Positions 31,670-41,716 of a stretch of 64,000 nt of DNA are shown piece after piece; the first letter of the stretch is position 1; each line of letters starts with the position of its first letter. The notes under the pieces were generated by a model. It ran no database searches. It was not told the origin of the DNA and saw nothing but the letters and a program-made list of their open reading frames with translations. Origin of the DNA: Seminavis robusta (Eukaryota > Bacillariophyta > Bacillariophyceae > Naviculales > Naviculaceae). Position numbers and translations under genes: made by a program. The DNA is taken from assembly GCA_903772945.1 (NCBI GenBank), contig CAICTM010000174.1:1-64000 (forward strand). Reading direction: 5' to 3'.

Positions 31670-33460
31670 TCATTGCTGCTGTAGCTTTTCTAGCAACTTT
31701 TGCTGCTTGGGAATGGATGACAACGATACCGAATGTGCAGCCAACAACCCAGATCCGGCAACAGCGGGAACTCCAATGCCAGGAAAGCAGGAGTCACCGC
31801 ACAATAGCAACCCGGATAGTGGCGTCTTGGGAAAGGGAAACGAAGCTTCTCCTGCCACAATTGCGGGACCGTAGGAACCGGCGTGTCGTCGCAAAAATCG
31901 TTCGTGTGTCAAGGGAGTTCCAACCTGGACCACAGTGGCACGTTCTCGAATGTCCGGAATGATGTCTTCCAGAACTTTCCAAAGATACTGGCTACGTTCC
32001 TCTTTGAGTTGTTGGTATTCGAGAGACTGTCGCTTGTCTCTCAAGTGGGTCCATCGTTCATATTCTTCCGTGGCAGGTGTATAGGCATGCAACACGGCAT
32101 GCCCAGCGGGTGCCAACGAATTGTCGTGTACGGATGGGATGGATATCAAGACTGCGTTGTCTTGGGCCTCCACGCCACGGGACCAATCCTCTATGCACAA
32201 GTAATGTGCTTGCAACCGATCCAACTCTTCCTTCGTTGCTTGGAATCCAATGTGCAAATGCATGAAACTCTTGCCGAGTGGTGTTTCTAGTCCTTGTTGG
32301 ACAAAGGATGATGGTAATGCTGATGTTTCGAGTATACCACTGCGCAGTAAGTCCCACACGGACAGATTGCTAACAACAGCTTGCTTGGCAGTCACTGCAC
32401 GATCCTTTCGTTTCAGTCTCACACCTGTAGCTCGATTATTGTTGTTGTCATTCAGTAGAATTTGTTGTACATGTGAATTGCAAAAGACTTGACCGCCATG
32501 CTTGGTAATGCCTCTCACCAGTGCATCGACAATGGCATTGGCGCCACCCTTGGGACAGTCCATGATGGCGTCGCGATCGTAGAATTCACCCATCATCAGA
32601 GCCATCTCTGCCGTGATGGTTCCATTGGCCGGCAATCCACTCAGACAAAAACATAACAAGTCCAGCCAATTGCGCGTAAAGGGTGTCTTGACAGATGCCT
32701 GATCGAGAATGTTGGAGTAGGGTTGTGTCAATTTGAGATTCTCGAGTGGATTCAGAAGGGCAAAGTTTTTGAGAAATGGAGCCACCGTGACGAGGGCGCT
32801 GAGATCTCCTCGCAGAGCTGCCGTTGGCATGGCATCCACCGCTTTTGCAAGTGGTTTCATGGCGTCCATCAACCGCTGCCATTCTGCCGTGGCATCGGGT
32901 CCTGCCACCTCTTCCAACGGTGACTGAGTGTTGCCAGCATCTGGATTGTTCCCACCAAAATTGACCGTGTGCAAAAAGTCCCCTTCCGGGAACTTCAAAC
33001 CGAAGGAAGTGTAGGGAACGCATTCTACGGATTCTCCAATGGCATCCAGGATTGTTCGGAGTGGATTGGATGCTTTGGCTTTCAAATTGGGATTCAAGCC
33101 AGAAAAGAAGCTTGGACCCGTGTCAAAGTGGTAGGCTCCAGTAGAGTGTTTCACGCTGAATCCATGGGCAGCACCTCCCGGTGAATAGTGTGATTCCAGG
33201 ACGGCAACAGAATATCCATACAATGATAGCATGGCTGCAGAGGAAAGGCCCCCGATGCCAGAGCCAATCACAATGACATCGTATTCATCTTTCATCTCTT
33301 CCAATGGAGTTGTCGTTATGGACGAAGATGGGGCAGCTTGCAGCTTCTGGGGACAACGGTTGGTCCTGGAACTTTGCGCCGAAAACCCAAAGGCAGAAAT
33401 GGAACAAATGAGGGCGGCAGCCCAAATCAGATGCACGGAGACAAACGTTGAGTGCGACAT
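31670..33460 (-). CDS. CRTISO: Plastid carotenoid isomerase-like FAD oxidoreductase (CRTISO family)
   Basis: Single exon of 596 residues from ATG 33460. The N terminus is a bipartite plastid presequence of the secondary-plastid type: hydrophobic signal VHLIWAAALICSI, then SAF-GF at about 22-26 as the ASAFAP-like cleavage site. The mature enzyme opens with the dinucleotide-binding motif DVIVIGSGIGGLSSAAML (about 61-78), then LESHYSPGGAAHGF, HFDTGPSFFSGL and the C-terminal FAD-contacting GLLLCGDSCFPGIGVPAVAGSG. This architecture belongs to the CrtI/CRTISO family that isomerises poly-cis carotenoids such as prolycopene in the plastid; algae carry several CRTISO-like copies, so the exact substrate is uncertain. 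The ATG was chosen because it places the signal peptide at the start. Confidence 0.88.
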   Translation of the reverse strand: MSHSTFVSVHLIWAAALICSISAFGFSAQSSRTNRCPQKLQAAPSSSITTTPLEEMKDEYDVIVIGSGIGGLSSAAMLSLYGYSVAVLESHYSPGGAAHGFSVKHSTGAYHFDTGPSFFSGLNPNLKAKASNPLRTILDAIGESVECVPYTSFGLKFPEGDFLHTVNFGGNNPDAGNTQSPLEEVAGPDATAEWQRLMDAMKPLAKAVDAMPTAALRGDLSALVTVAPFLKNFALLNPLENLKLTQPYSNILDQASVKTPFTRNWLDLLCFCLSGLPANGTITAEMALMMGEFYDRDAIMDCPKGGANAIVDALVRGITKHGGQVFCNSHVQQILLNDNNNNRATGVRLKRKDRAVTAKQAVVSNLSVWDLLRSGILETSALPSSFVQQGLETPLGKSFMHLHIGFQATKEELDRLQAHYLCIEDWSRGVEAQDNAVLISIPSVHDNSLAPAGHAVLHAYTPATEEYERWTHLRDKRQSLEYQQLKEERSQYLWKVLEDIIPDIRERATVVQVGTPLTHERFLRRHAGSYGPAIVAGEASFPFPKTPLSGLLLCGDSCFPGIGVPAVAGSGLLAAHSVSLSSIPKQQKLLEKLQQQ

Positions 33461-33844
33461 TTTGGTACTGTAGTCGTTGTCCCGAATAGTAAAAGTAAGA
33501 GGACAAAACGAAGAAAACTCTGCATGTAGGAAGCTCACGGATCTTCAGCCAGCTTAGTATGATAGCCACTTCACCATCCAATGTATCTTGATGAGTCGAT
33601 CGTCACAACTGCATGCTTTGCCATCGATGCCATGCATGAGGCAGCCCTGATCCGTCGGGCTGAGTTCTTGACAGTGACTCAGTGATGTAAGCCAGTGGAT
33701 TTGATTATTTATCCACCCTTGCAAGAAGGCGCAAAGTTCCGACAACCTCCAAAAGAGGAAAGGAGGCAAAGGAGGGAGAGGTATCGTACTGTACCACAAA
33801 GAAAAAGACTACTAGAACCGGTACCTGGTACCACCACAACAGCA
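33461..33844. other. Intergenic between a minus-strand gene and a plus-strand element
   Basis: 5' flank of the CRTISO-like gene. Includes ACCGGTACCTGGTACC at about 33817-33832. No gene. Confidence 0.45.
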
Positions 33845-36362
33845 ATGATGAATGGGCAGCAAGCGAACTGGAGAAGGGGTGGAGCAATCCCTGAAAATAC
33901 TAATATGCTCAATGCTGCAATCAAGCTATGGGACAGATTTATGGAATTGAAATATAAAGATATCGGTGCTGGAGATTTGGCAGGCGACAACTCCCTTGTC
34001 CTTCTAACCGGGTTTTGTACCCAGTTGGGAGAGAATCCACCGTTGAAGGCAAACAACCAGCCTTATGCTCTTTCAGCTTTGACCAAGTATGTACGAACCC
34101 TTATTCTTGATCTCAAAAGGACATTTGAGAATCACGAAGTCATAAGAAATGGCCCAGAGCTGTTCACTAACGAGGATGTCACTCAGATGATCAAAATGCT
34201 GGAAGGAGATCTTGATCAAACTCTGGTGATTGGTAGCAGAGAATTGGATGTATTCAAAGAATCATTCCTATTCCTAGACAGCACAGCGAAAGAACCAGAA
34301 CCCTACCTTCCAATGATTTTCCAAACAACGATTTGAGAGAAATGTCAAGATCTGTAGATCTGTTCTCAATGGCTCAACAGTTATTTGCCAGGGGAGAATT
34401 CACCAAGCTTTGTAAGCTTCTATTTACCTTCAACGGCATAGGCAGAGGAGGAGAAGTGAAATTCCTATCATATGACAAGATGTTCATGTGTTCTTATTTC
34501 AATGTTCTATTTATGCAGTGGTTCCAAAGAAGAGAGCTCAAAACCAATCCTTCTGGTTTTTGCATGGATTTTCAATGCCCGGAGCTCTGTGTTTTCTTTA
34601 TGCTGGGTTGTTTTTGGTCAGTCAACCATGGCCTCTCCCGGAATCCAAATGATATGGCTGACGCCAACTCTCCGCAATACAGGATGGCAAAGTTTGTATT
34701 CCCTGATTTACACGAGATTACAGATGATACCGCCGCTAAACAGATGACCACTCTAATTAGAACCTTGGTGCCCGAGCAGCTGAAGAAATGTTATTCGGTC
34801 AAGTCACTACGAACTGGTGCAATGTCTTTGCTTCAATGGAATTCCTTGGTACAAACAGAAGAAGCCAGTGCCCTTGGTGGATGCAAAACAGGGGCTAACA
34901 GTGATGGGTATGTTTGGACTTATTTGGTTGCTATTGTCCCAGCAATTTTGGCTTTAGCAGGCTACCCACAGCCCAGAATCGTCCCAACTCTACCTGATAT
35001 TCAACTCTTGTATCAAAATCCTGACCCGAACATGATATTCAATGCAGTGAAGCTACCAATTTTATCAACATCCTCTTTGTCATATCCCTCCCGGAGTTTC
35101 AAGGTCCCAATGGTCGATTACGCAACCTACTGTTGGTGGTTGTAGCAGTGATGATTAAGAACTTCCGGCACTGCGAGAGGAAATATGGAAACCGGCATCC
35201 CTATGTTGTGAAAATGATTGGTGCTACTGTTGCCTCTGACTTGGCAACTTGTGATGCCGATGCTAGTGCCAAGCTAACACACTGGTCCCGCAAGATTTCA
35301 AAAGAACTGGAAAGAGCTGTCCAACCATGCTAGATACCAATGCCAAAGAATCTGTGGCTAATGCTGGTGGATCTGTGGCTTCTCCGGGTATTAAACAAGA
35401 GCTTGCCATGATGAATCACAATTTGGGAGAACTGCTGCGCGAAAGAAATGCCATGCAACAGCAGCTCGACGCCAACCGTCAGGAAATCCAGTCACTCAAA
35501 GCAGACATACAGGATATCAAATCGGGCCAACACAGAAATGTTGGAAATCAGAATGATATTCTGATGTCAGTTCGAGCAATTTCTCAGTCACTGAATCGGC
35601 TGCAGTTACAACCACAGAGACGACAACCCAACCAACCTCCTAGGTAAGAGCCACCTCCTAGGGTACAGCAAGCTCCACCACTACCAGCATTACCACCACC
35701 AGGTGCACCACCTGCTCAACCACCTGCAGCCCGACTGCCACAACACCCAACTCAAGCTCGCCTACCTGACACCAGGGTTGCGGATTCGGGCTCTTCCAGG
35801 AGAGGAGGGAAATCAAGACCTGAGAGCACCGTCAAATTTGTGATGATGGATATATATGACTCAAAGCATTTCAAAAGTCTTGGTCAATCAAATCCTCACC
35901 TCGATTCCCTATGGCAACACGTCAATGACAAGTTTTTCAAAGCCGAGAGGAGGTATAAGAATAAGCTCATTGTGGTGCTTCAGCTAGTTGATTGTATTTG
36001 GACAAGGGAAGAAAGGAATGCGTCAATCAACCAAAGCTTTCCCTCAAGAGAACATGCTCTCAATGCCTACCACAGCATAGACTTATTTGTAAAAGAGAGC
36101 TGTTCATATTTTGTTGAATCCATCTGTTGAGACACCAAATCCAAGAAGAAAAACAGCACTGCTTGGAGTTGGCAATGCCATACAAAAAACCAGTGGAGTT
36201 TGGGCGTTGATAAAAACCTTTATCCCAAACTGGCATGCTCCACAAGATCCAGACAAGCAAACTCTGAGAGATTACGTCGTAACCAAGGAGACAGAAGTGA
36301 GAAACAAAAGAATACAACAAAGTAGAACCAACAATACGACAGAGCCCGGGCAAGCGGTCTAG
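33845..36362 (+). mobile_element. Tyrosine-recombinase (Crypton-like) element, broken
   Basis: A 2.5-kb plus-strand coding region in pieces. The N-terminal part (33845-34336, from MMNGQQANWRR) is helical and fits a core-binding domain. The next part (about 34333-35145) shows tyrosine-recombinase features: FNGIGRGGEVKFLSYDKM (first catalytic Arg), SVKSLRTGAMSLLQ (K-x-x-R box), then GGCKTGANSDGYVWTYL with a candidate nucleophilic Tyr. Then follow a coiled coil (ERNAMQQQLDANRQEIQSLK), a Pro-rich linker and a C-terminal domain (about 35840-36362). I see no reverse transcriptase and no inverted repeats. This combination fits Crypton DNA transposons, which are known from stramenopiles. The reading frame is interrupted several times, so it is inactive or badly sequenced. 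Outer ends are not defined. Confidence 0.62.
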
Positions 36363-36680
36363 CCAGAGAGGACGATTGAAGATTCAAAGCAACTTGAGAC
36401 TAGCTCTACCGGCGCCCAGGGATCGATTCATCGCCCCAATGGAACCGAATAAGGGGGCCTGGCTAGAGTAATGGATTAGTTGGATTGCTAGTTGACAAAA
36501 GCTGGCAAGGGGACGAAAACTCTCAAATATATGATGAGCTGCCGAAATGATTCGTGACAGAACAAGCAATGCGCTACTGGTAGACATGACATTCGACATT
36601 GTTAGACATGGCGCTCTTGTTTCAATTACATCTTTCCTCCAGAATGTCGTCTGTGTAGATTACCGCAAAGATTTCCCGCA
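36363..36680. other. Intergenic, no gene seen
   Basis: 318 bp after the recombinase element and before the stop of the next minus-strand gene. Nothing recognised. Confidence 0.4.
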
Positions 36681-38306
36681 TCATTGTCGGCCCGGTTTTT
36701 TCAACTTTGCTTCCTCGAACTTTCGTTTGTGTCTCAACATTGCCTCCTCAAAGACATCCCGTCTTGTTCTATCCACCTCCACGTTTTTATCCTTATTTTT
36801 TTCAGACTTTTTGTTTTCGTTCATTCCCTCCTGCCTGCGTCCTCTGTAAACGCCAACAACTTCACGCGCCGCCTTTGTGTCTGTCGTCCGTTGATTCTTG
36901 ATTACAGTCCTTGGGCGTCTCCTTGGTGCCTTTGTTGGCTCGGGAGGAACTCTAACGGACACGATCTTCAATTTGCCGGGATATTTTGTACTTTCTGCAA
37001 ACGCGTATTCATATCCTCCTTTCGCACCAGGGCATTTGATTCGGATCTCCTTTTCAGGGAGCTCGGTCTTTGTGTTGTTGATAACGTATTTCAAAATATG
37101 GCGAAGTCGTCGTGTCCTGTTGACACTGAGGCCGTGATTCTCATAGGTCTGCATGAGAAAAGTCTCAGGGTTGAGTACACCCTGCAAACAATACTCTGGA
37201 GTAGATTTCGTGCAGTTGCCAGGTTTCGAAATCGCTTCGTAACGACGGAAAGGGAGGCTGAAATAAGGTTTGGCTGCATCACGAGAAACGACAGCAAATC
37301 GATCGTTCATCCCAGCCCAACACCGGCAGTCGCTGCTCATGATGGTTTTCTTTGTAACTGGCATGATTTGGCTCAAATCCCACGGCTCCAAGAATGCAGC
37401 GTCGTCTCGAATCCTCATGACGAGTTGGTAAGTCATATGGTACTCCTTTTCGGCACGCTTCATGACATCGTAGCATTCGTTGAGGGTTTCAAACTGCCGC
37501 GCGTGATTTTTCGTTCGTACCATTTGAAATGCTTTTCCGAGATTTTTCTTATCCAAGAGTCCCATGTAGAGGAAAGACACGGCAGGGTCTGGATTCTGAG
37601 TAGTTGCATTTCGTGTGAGCACATGGTAGCCTCGGGATTCCAATTTTTCCACAGCTTTGGCGAACGATGGCAATTCCGACGTTGTTGTGATGGTCTCGTT
37701 GTTTGTGAAGAACGTCTGATTTTTGTCATCTGTCAACAGCAAAGCCACGTGAATTGTGTAGCCATCCTTGGACAAGGGATCCATCAAGGTCTGCATCTTT
37801 CTGGCGAGAATCAATCGCTGCAGCTGTCCCGTGACGCACAAAAAGATATGCTTTGAGCCGCGTTTGCGGGTGCTGTGGGGGATGATTTCGTCAATGATCA
37901 GTGGCTGGGGAGTCGGGTCGATGTTCAGCACGCTGCGTTCGGGGTCGCTTTCGGGGTCACTACTGTCGGGGATGATTTCGTCAATGCCCAGTGGCTGAGG
38001 ATACGGGTCGACGTTCAGCGTGCTGCTGCTCGAGGCAGTATTTGAGTTGCTTTCGGGGTCGTTTTCTTCAATAATCAGAGGCTGGGGATACTTCGGGCTG
38101 TTGTCGGGGCTGTTGTCGCGGCTGCTGTCGGCGTTACTTTCGGTGTTACTTTCTGCGTTGTTTTCTTCAATGTCCATTGGCTGAGGATACGGGTCGACTT
38201 TCAGCATGCTGCTCGAGGCAATCAGGAAGAAGACACATAAAGCAGCCACAACAGCCAAAGAGCCCCTGATGACGGATCTTCCCCTGGAGTGTTGTCCCTG
38301 CCGCAT
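36681..38306 (-). CDS. Type II membrane protein, DUF7796-like glycosyltransferase
   Basis: Single exon, 541 residues from ATG 38306. A short basic cytosolic tail and one helix (SLAVVAALCVFFLIASSS, about 15-33) give the type II Golgi topology usual for glycosyltransferases. Next comes an acidic stalk with four imperfect repeats of DPYPQPL plus an IDEIIP-type motif (about 36-145). The catalytic-looking domain begins with HIFLCVTGQLQRLIL and includes YQLVMRIRDDAAFL (a D-x-D-like RDD), CRCWAGMNDRFAVVSR and PETFLMQTYENHGLSV. These features resemble the DUF7796 group abundant in diatoms and other algae (family named from memory). The C terminus is a Lys/Arg/Glu-rich coil. The sugar transferred is unknown. 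Confidence 0.72.
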   Translation of the reverse strand: MRQGQHSRGRSVIRGSLAVVAALCVFFLIASSSMLKVDPYPQPMDIEENNAESNTESNADSSRDNSPDNSPKYPQPLIIEENDPESNSNTASSSSTLNVDPYPQPLGIDEIIPDSSDPESDPERSVLNIDPTPQPLIIDEIIPHSTRKRGSKHIFLCVTGQLQRLILARKMQTLMDPLSKDGYTIHVALLLTDDKNQTFFTNNETITTTSELPSFAKAVEKLESRGYHVLTRNATTQNPDPAVSFLYMGLLDKKNLGKAFQMVRTKNHARQFETLNECYDVMKRAEKEYHMTYQLVMRIRDDAAFLEPWDLSQIMPVTKKTIMSSDCRCWAGMNDRFAVVSRDAAKPYFSLPFRRYEAISKPGNCTKSTPEYCLQGVLNPETFLMQTYENHGLSVNRTRRLRHILKYVINNTKTELPEKEIRIKCPGAKGGYEYAFAESTKYPGKLKIVSVRVPPEPTKAPRRRPRTVIKNQRTTDTKAAREVVGVYRGRRQEGMNENKKSEKNKDKNVEVDRTRRDVFEEAMLRHKRKFEEAKLKKPGRQ

Positions 38307-38953
38307 TGCTCTGCTCTGTACAGGGCGTTCAAATATTACAACATGTGGTCAAATATACACTTCACCCCCAGCGACTTGCGCGATTGGTTGTCCATGCATA
38401 GAGAGGAGGTGTTCCAAAGGAGGCTTGCAATGACGGGAAGGAAGAATCGAATCGAATCTCTGTCGACTTTGTGCATTGGTTTTGTTGCTTGCTACTCGCC
38501 ACTCAACAACTGGATCCATCCAACCACTGGATAGCACGACTCGTGAGTGGAAGTCCCAGTGAGTCCCTGTCCAGTTGTACTATCACGTTTGAACGGAATA
38601 CCACTGTTTAATCATTTTCAGCACAAAAGCCAGTGAAAAGGAGTATAGTACAAGCATAGAATGAAAACTCAAGTGTCAAATCCAGTGGTTGGGTTGCGAG
38701 TAGCTTGTGTCGCTCCAGGCGTTGTGTCTTGTGTCTCGCGGTGTCTTTTCACGATCCGTTGATTTCTCCAAATTCAAAAAGCATAAGGTCATTATTTTCT
38801 TGGTGGTTTTGTCAATTTTGATAAACAAAAGCAGGAAAAAAGCAGTTCAACTTTGAACGGTTAATATTAACCAGCAGAGCTATTAAAACACAGTACTTCC
38901 GAAAGTTTGGGAGAGTCTCGTACTTCCGTCTGCGTGCCAATGTACCTGGTACA
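38307..38953. other. Intergenic, no gene seen
   Basis: 5' flank of the glycosyltransferase gene up to the left inverted repeat of the Harbinger element. No gene. Confidence 0.45.
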
Positions 38954-38994
38954 GTGGTGCTGGTACAGGGGGGGGGGGTGCCTCAAACCAACTC
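38954..38994. repeat. Left terminal inverted repeat of the Harbinger element
   Basis: GTGGTGCTGGTACA, then poly-G, then TGCCTCAAACCAACTC; pairs with 40812-40849. Confidence 0.7.
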
Positions 38995-39187
38995 CACTCG
39001 GCTGACTGTTTCCTAAACTGTCCTAAGATATCCACAACCAACTTTTTCAATGTTGTTTCTGTTACTAATGTTAGCCTATGCATTTCCCTATTCATTAATT
39101 CATTGCCCCCATCACCACTTGCTGCTGTTGTCATTGTTGTAGTTGCAGTTGCCCTAACCCATCACTGTTGTTGTTGTTGTTGTTGTC

Positions 39188-39733
39188 TTAGCCAAAGAGG
39201 AAAGACATGAAGCCAAAATAGGAAGAAGAAGGAGGCTTCTTGGGAGTGGCAGCCCGCTTCTTGGGAGTAGAGGGCTTCTTGCCTCCATCCATGTCAACGT
39301 CATCATCACCATCACCGCTACCCTTCTTGGGGGTGGTACGCGGCTTCTTGGCACGGCCACCTCCACCACCAAAATTGTCAAAATCATGGTAGTCGTCGTC
39401 ATCACATTCGTCCCACGATCCATCAATGCGGAGGCCACCACTTTTTCCACGGAACTGGCGAGGCCTGTCTTCCTTGAAGAACACAGTGACCACATAGGAT
39501 GGAGCAACCGTGGCACCACTGCCAGTGGAGCTAATGTGATCAATCTCATGGAGGGATTGATGATCGCGAACTGGGCGTTCACGGAGGCCAAGCGCCCATG
39601 GATCAAGAGCCACAAGCTCACTCTTCCGCCCATCCGGCCAGGGGACAGTCACGTCCTCTTTCTCATAATCAACACCAGCAGCAGTGTCCATCCAGCACAC
39701 ATCATCAAGCTCGGTGGCAATGCGGACTGCCAA
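39188..39733 (-). CDS. Candidate second gene of the Harbinger element (acidic/basic protein)
   Basis: Open minus-strand frame of 181 codons without an ATG at its left-hand start; the frame stays open further upstream to about 39890, so the true 5' end is not known. It begins around ATELDDVCWMDTAAG and ends in a Gly-rich, Asp-rich and then Lys/Pro-rich tail (KKPRTTPKKGSGDGDDD). No family recognised. PIF/Harbinger elements usually encode a Myb/trihelix-type helper beside the transposase, and this frame sits where such a gene could be, but I see no Myb signature. It may be an exon of a larger gene or a chance antisense frame. Confidence 0.35.
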   Translation of the reverse strand: MAVRIATELDDVCWMDTAAGVDYEKEDVTVPWPDGRKSELVALDPWALGLRERPVRDHQSLHEIDHISSTGSGATVAPSYVVTVFFKEDRPRQFRGKSGGLRIDGSWDECDDDDYHDFDNFGGGGGRAKKPRTTPKKGSGDGDDDVDMDGGKKPSTPKKRAATPKKPPSSSYFGFMSFLFG

Positions 39734-39751
39734 ATCCGTATTCTGGTCCTT

Positions 39752-40485
39752 CCAACGCTGCTTGCAAAGGGAGATACCCTTGCTGAGTTCCGGGGCAATG
39801 TCACATTCAACATGGCAGGAGTGGTCGAAAACACCTTTCGAAAGTTTATTTGGATTGTGATTCCCTTGCTTTGTGGGTTGGTTCCTCGAGTGGTAAGTCG
39901 CTGGCTCATGCCCTGCAATTGCTCGCTCCTTTCTGCTGCTAACCTGTCTTGTTTCAGATGAAGTTGTCAGGTCGATTCCTCGCAGACAAAGGCCGGACGT
40001 GCAAGTTGACTGTGGACTGCACTGATTGCATGCTATTGGAACCTTCCCCTTTCTCCAAGAAGTGGCACTGCTTCAAGCACAAGTGTGCTGGTTATCGCTA
40101 TGAGGTTGGCGTCTGCATCCAAACCGGCTACATTGTCTGGATCAATGGTCCTTTCAAATGTGGCACCTGGAATGACTTGAGCATCTTCCGTCGCAATCTG
40201 AAGCATCGGTTACTTCCTGGTGAGATGGTGGAGTGCGATGCTGGCTACCGGGGTGACCCAAAATGCCGCCACAAGCACGTCTTTCTCACCGATCGTGATG
40301 CTCGTGCCAAGGCACGTGCCCGGGCCCGCCATGAGAATGTCAACAGCGAAATCAAGAAGTGGAAGTGCACGGCCACACCATGGCGGCACGAAAGGGCAAA
40401 GCACAAGCTGTGCTTTGAGGCGGTGGCCGTGCTTACCCAAATCGGGTTCCAGGTGCACGGCATTCCCCACCATGTCACTTACTAG
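39752..40485 (+). CDS. PIF/Harbinger (DDE_Tnp_4) transposase, N terminus not resolved
   Basis: Two exons: from about 39752 to 39892, and 39958-40485, joined over a 65-nt GT-AG intron in phase 0. The first contributes MAGVVENTFRKFIWIVIPLL, like the helix before the catalytic core in HARBI1-type proteins. The second begins MKLSGRFLADKG and continues with LTVDCTDCMLLEPSPFSKKW (first catalytic Asp in the DCTD motif), YEVGVCIQTGYIVWINGPFK, the second motif WNDLSIFRR and CDAGYRGD, and RARHENVNSEIKKW with the late Glu. The protein lacks a clear start and a DNA-binding N terminus, so it is partial or has further exons that I cannot place. It would cut and join the element's inverted repeats. Confidence 0.72.
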
Positions 40486-40811
40486 CTAGTTGGTGGCGAC
40501 GGCGGCAGCAGGATCGAAGCCTGATAGAGACTTTTTGCTTTGTTCTGCTTGGTTTGAAGAGTTTTACTTCAGAGCAAAGAGTTTCTTTCAGGCTTCTTCT
40601 CTGCTGTTTACTCTACAATCTGTGGCAATGGGAATGGGAAATTTTAATCTAGAGTTAGCAGTTGCACCACCACCATCTTTTTTGTTTTTCTCGTTTAGCT
40701 GCTATAGCAGCCTCAATAACTAGCTAGGCAACCACCTGGAACAAACCACCTCTCGAGCCACCAGGCGTCTTCCGGTAGTGGAAGACAGTAGAGGACATAA
40801 TCAGTTATGCA

Positions 40812-40849
40812 GAGTTGGTTTGAGGCACCCCCCGGTACCAAGTACCACC
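40812..40849. repeat. Right terminal inverted repeat of the Harbinger element
   Basis: GAGTTGGTTTGAGGCACCCC, then CCGGTACCAAGTACCAC; inverse of 38954-38994. Confidence 0.7.
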
Positions 40850-41716
40850 CGTAAAAGACCGTGCACCGAACGGTATCGTCGACGACATGCCAATAAAGGA
40901 GTGTTTGCTTGGAGAGGGAGAGAGAGAGAAACACAAGTTTGAGTAGCAGGGGGTCTAGCTACACGTCTACCGGCACGTTCTACGGAAACCGAGGGGGCGG
41001 GGCAGGCTTATTCGGTACAGAAGATGCAGAGTTTGGGACTGGGTCCGTGGGAGTGTCCTACCTGTTCTACCACGTCCTTTTCTGCATCCAGTTCAGTTTG
41101 CTTGAGTCTGTCGAATGCAGCAGTAGCTTTGTGTCCTCCATCACGTTTTCAGTCCGGGTTGCTTGTCAACCAGCATTCTTCAATCAATCCTTGCCACCGG
41201 TACCGGTAGGATGTCAAGTTAGTTCGGTGCAACACACACGATCAAGCTCAACCCGTTTGGCCTAAATACTGTCATGTGGTCTAGCTAGCCAGCGTGGCTA
41301 TGCATACCGTAGTGCTACTAGTATGGTACGCCGTACCAGCGATCCCACCAACGACCAAAATTGAGAGGAAAAGGGGGCGAAACAGGGAAACGGGGTGGGA
41401 CCGTGGGAATGCTCTCGCCGGACTGAACACCGGGAAATCTTTGGCGAGCAACGTGGTCTCGTTATTGGCGACCTTGGCGGCAAGTGTTCAATGACAGGAG
41501 GAGAAAAGGACCATCAGATCATCATCATCAAGAAGAAGCCCAAGGACTTTTGCTTTCCTTTCCTATCCCTGCCAGTTAGTTATTTATTTGCAGACCATAG
41601 CGCCGCCAGTGGTTGTGGTTGGTTGTTGCTCTTGCTTGCGCTTACTACAAGTCAGAGGGATCCCTTTATCATTTTAAATTTATTTGACGAGTAACGAAAG
41701 AACTAACACAACAACA
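40850..41716. other. Intergenic, no supported gene
   Basis: Contains an ACCGGTACCGGTAG patch at 41198. Immediate upstream region of the acyl-CoA synthetase is AC-rich (AACTAACACAACAACA). Short open frames have no motif. Confidence 0.45.

Larger units (their letters stand above)
38954..40849. mobile_element. PIF/Harbinger DNA transposon, 1.9 kb, with terminal inverted repeats
   Basis: GGTGCCTCAAACCAACTC at 38977-38994 recurs in inverted orientation at 40812-40829. The match extends outward, imperfectly, through poly-G and GGTAC to about 38954 and 40849. Between them lies a DDE_Tnp_4-type transposase (plus strand) and a second, opposite-strand frame, which fits the two-gene layout of PIF/Harbinger elements. 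I could not define the 3-bp target duplication because the poly-G and GTAC stretches blur the outer ends. Confidence 0.7.
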
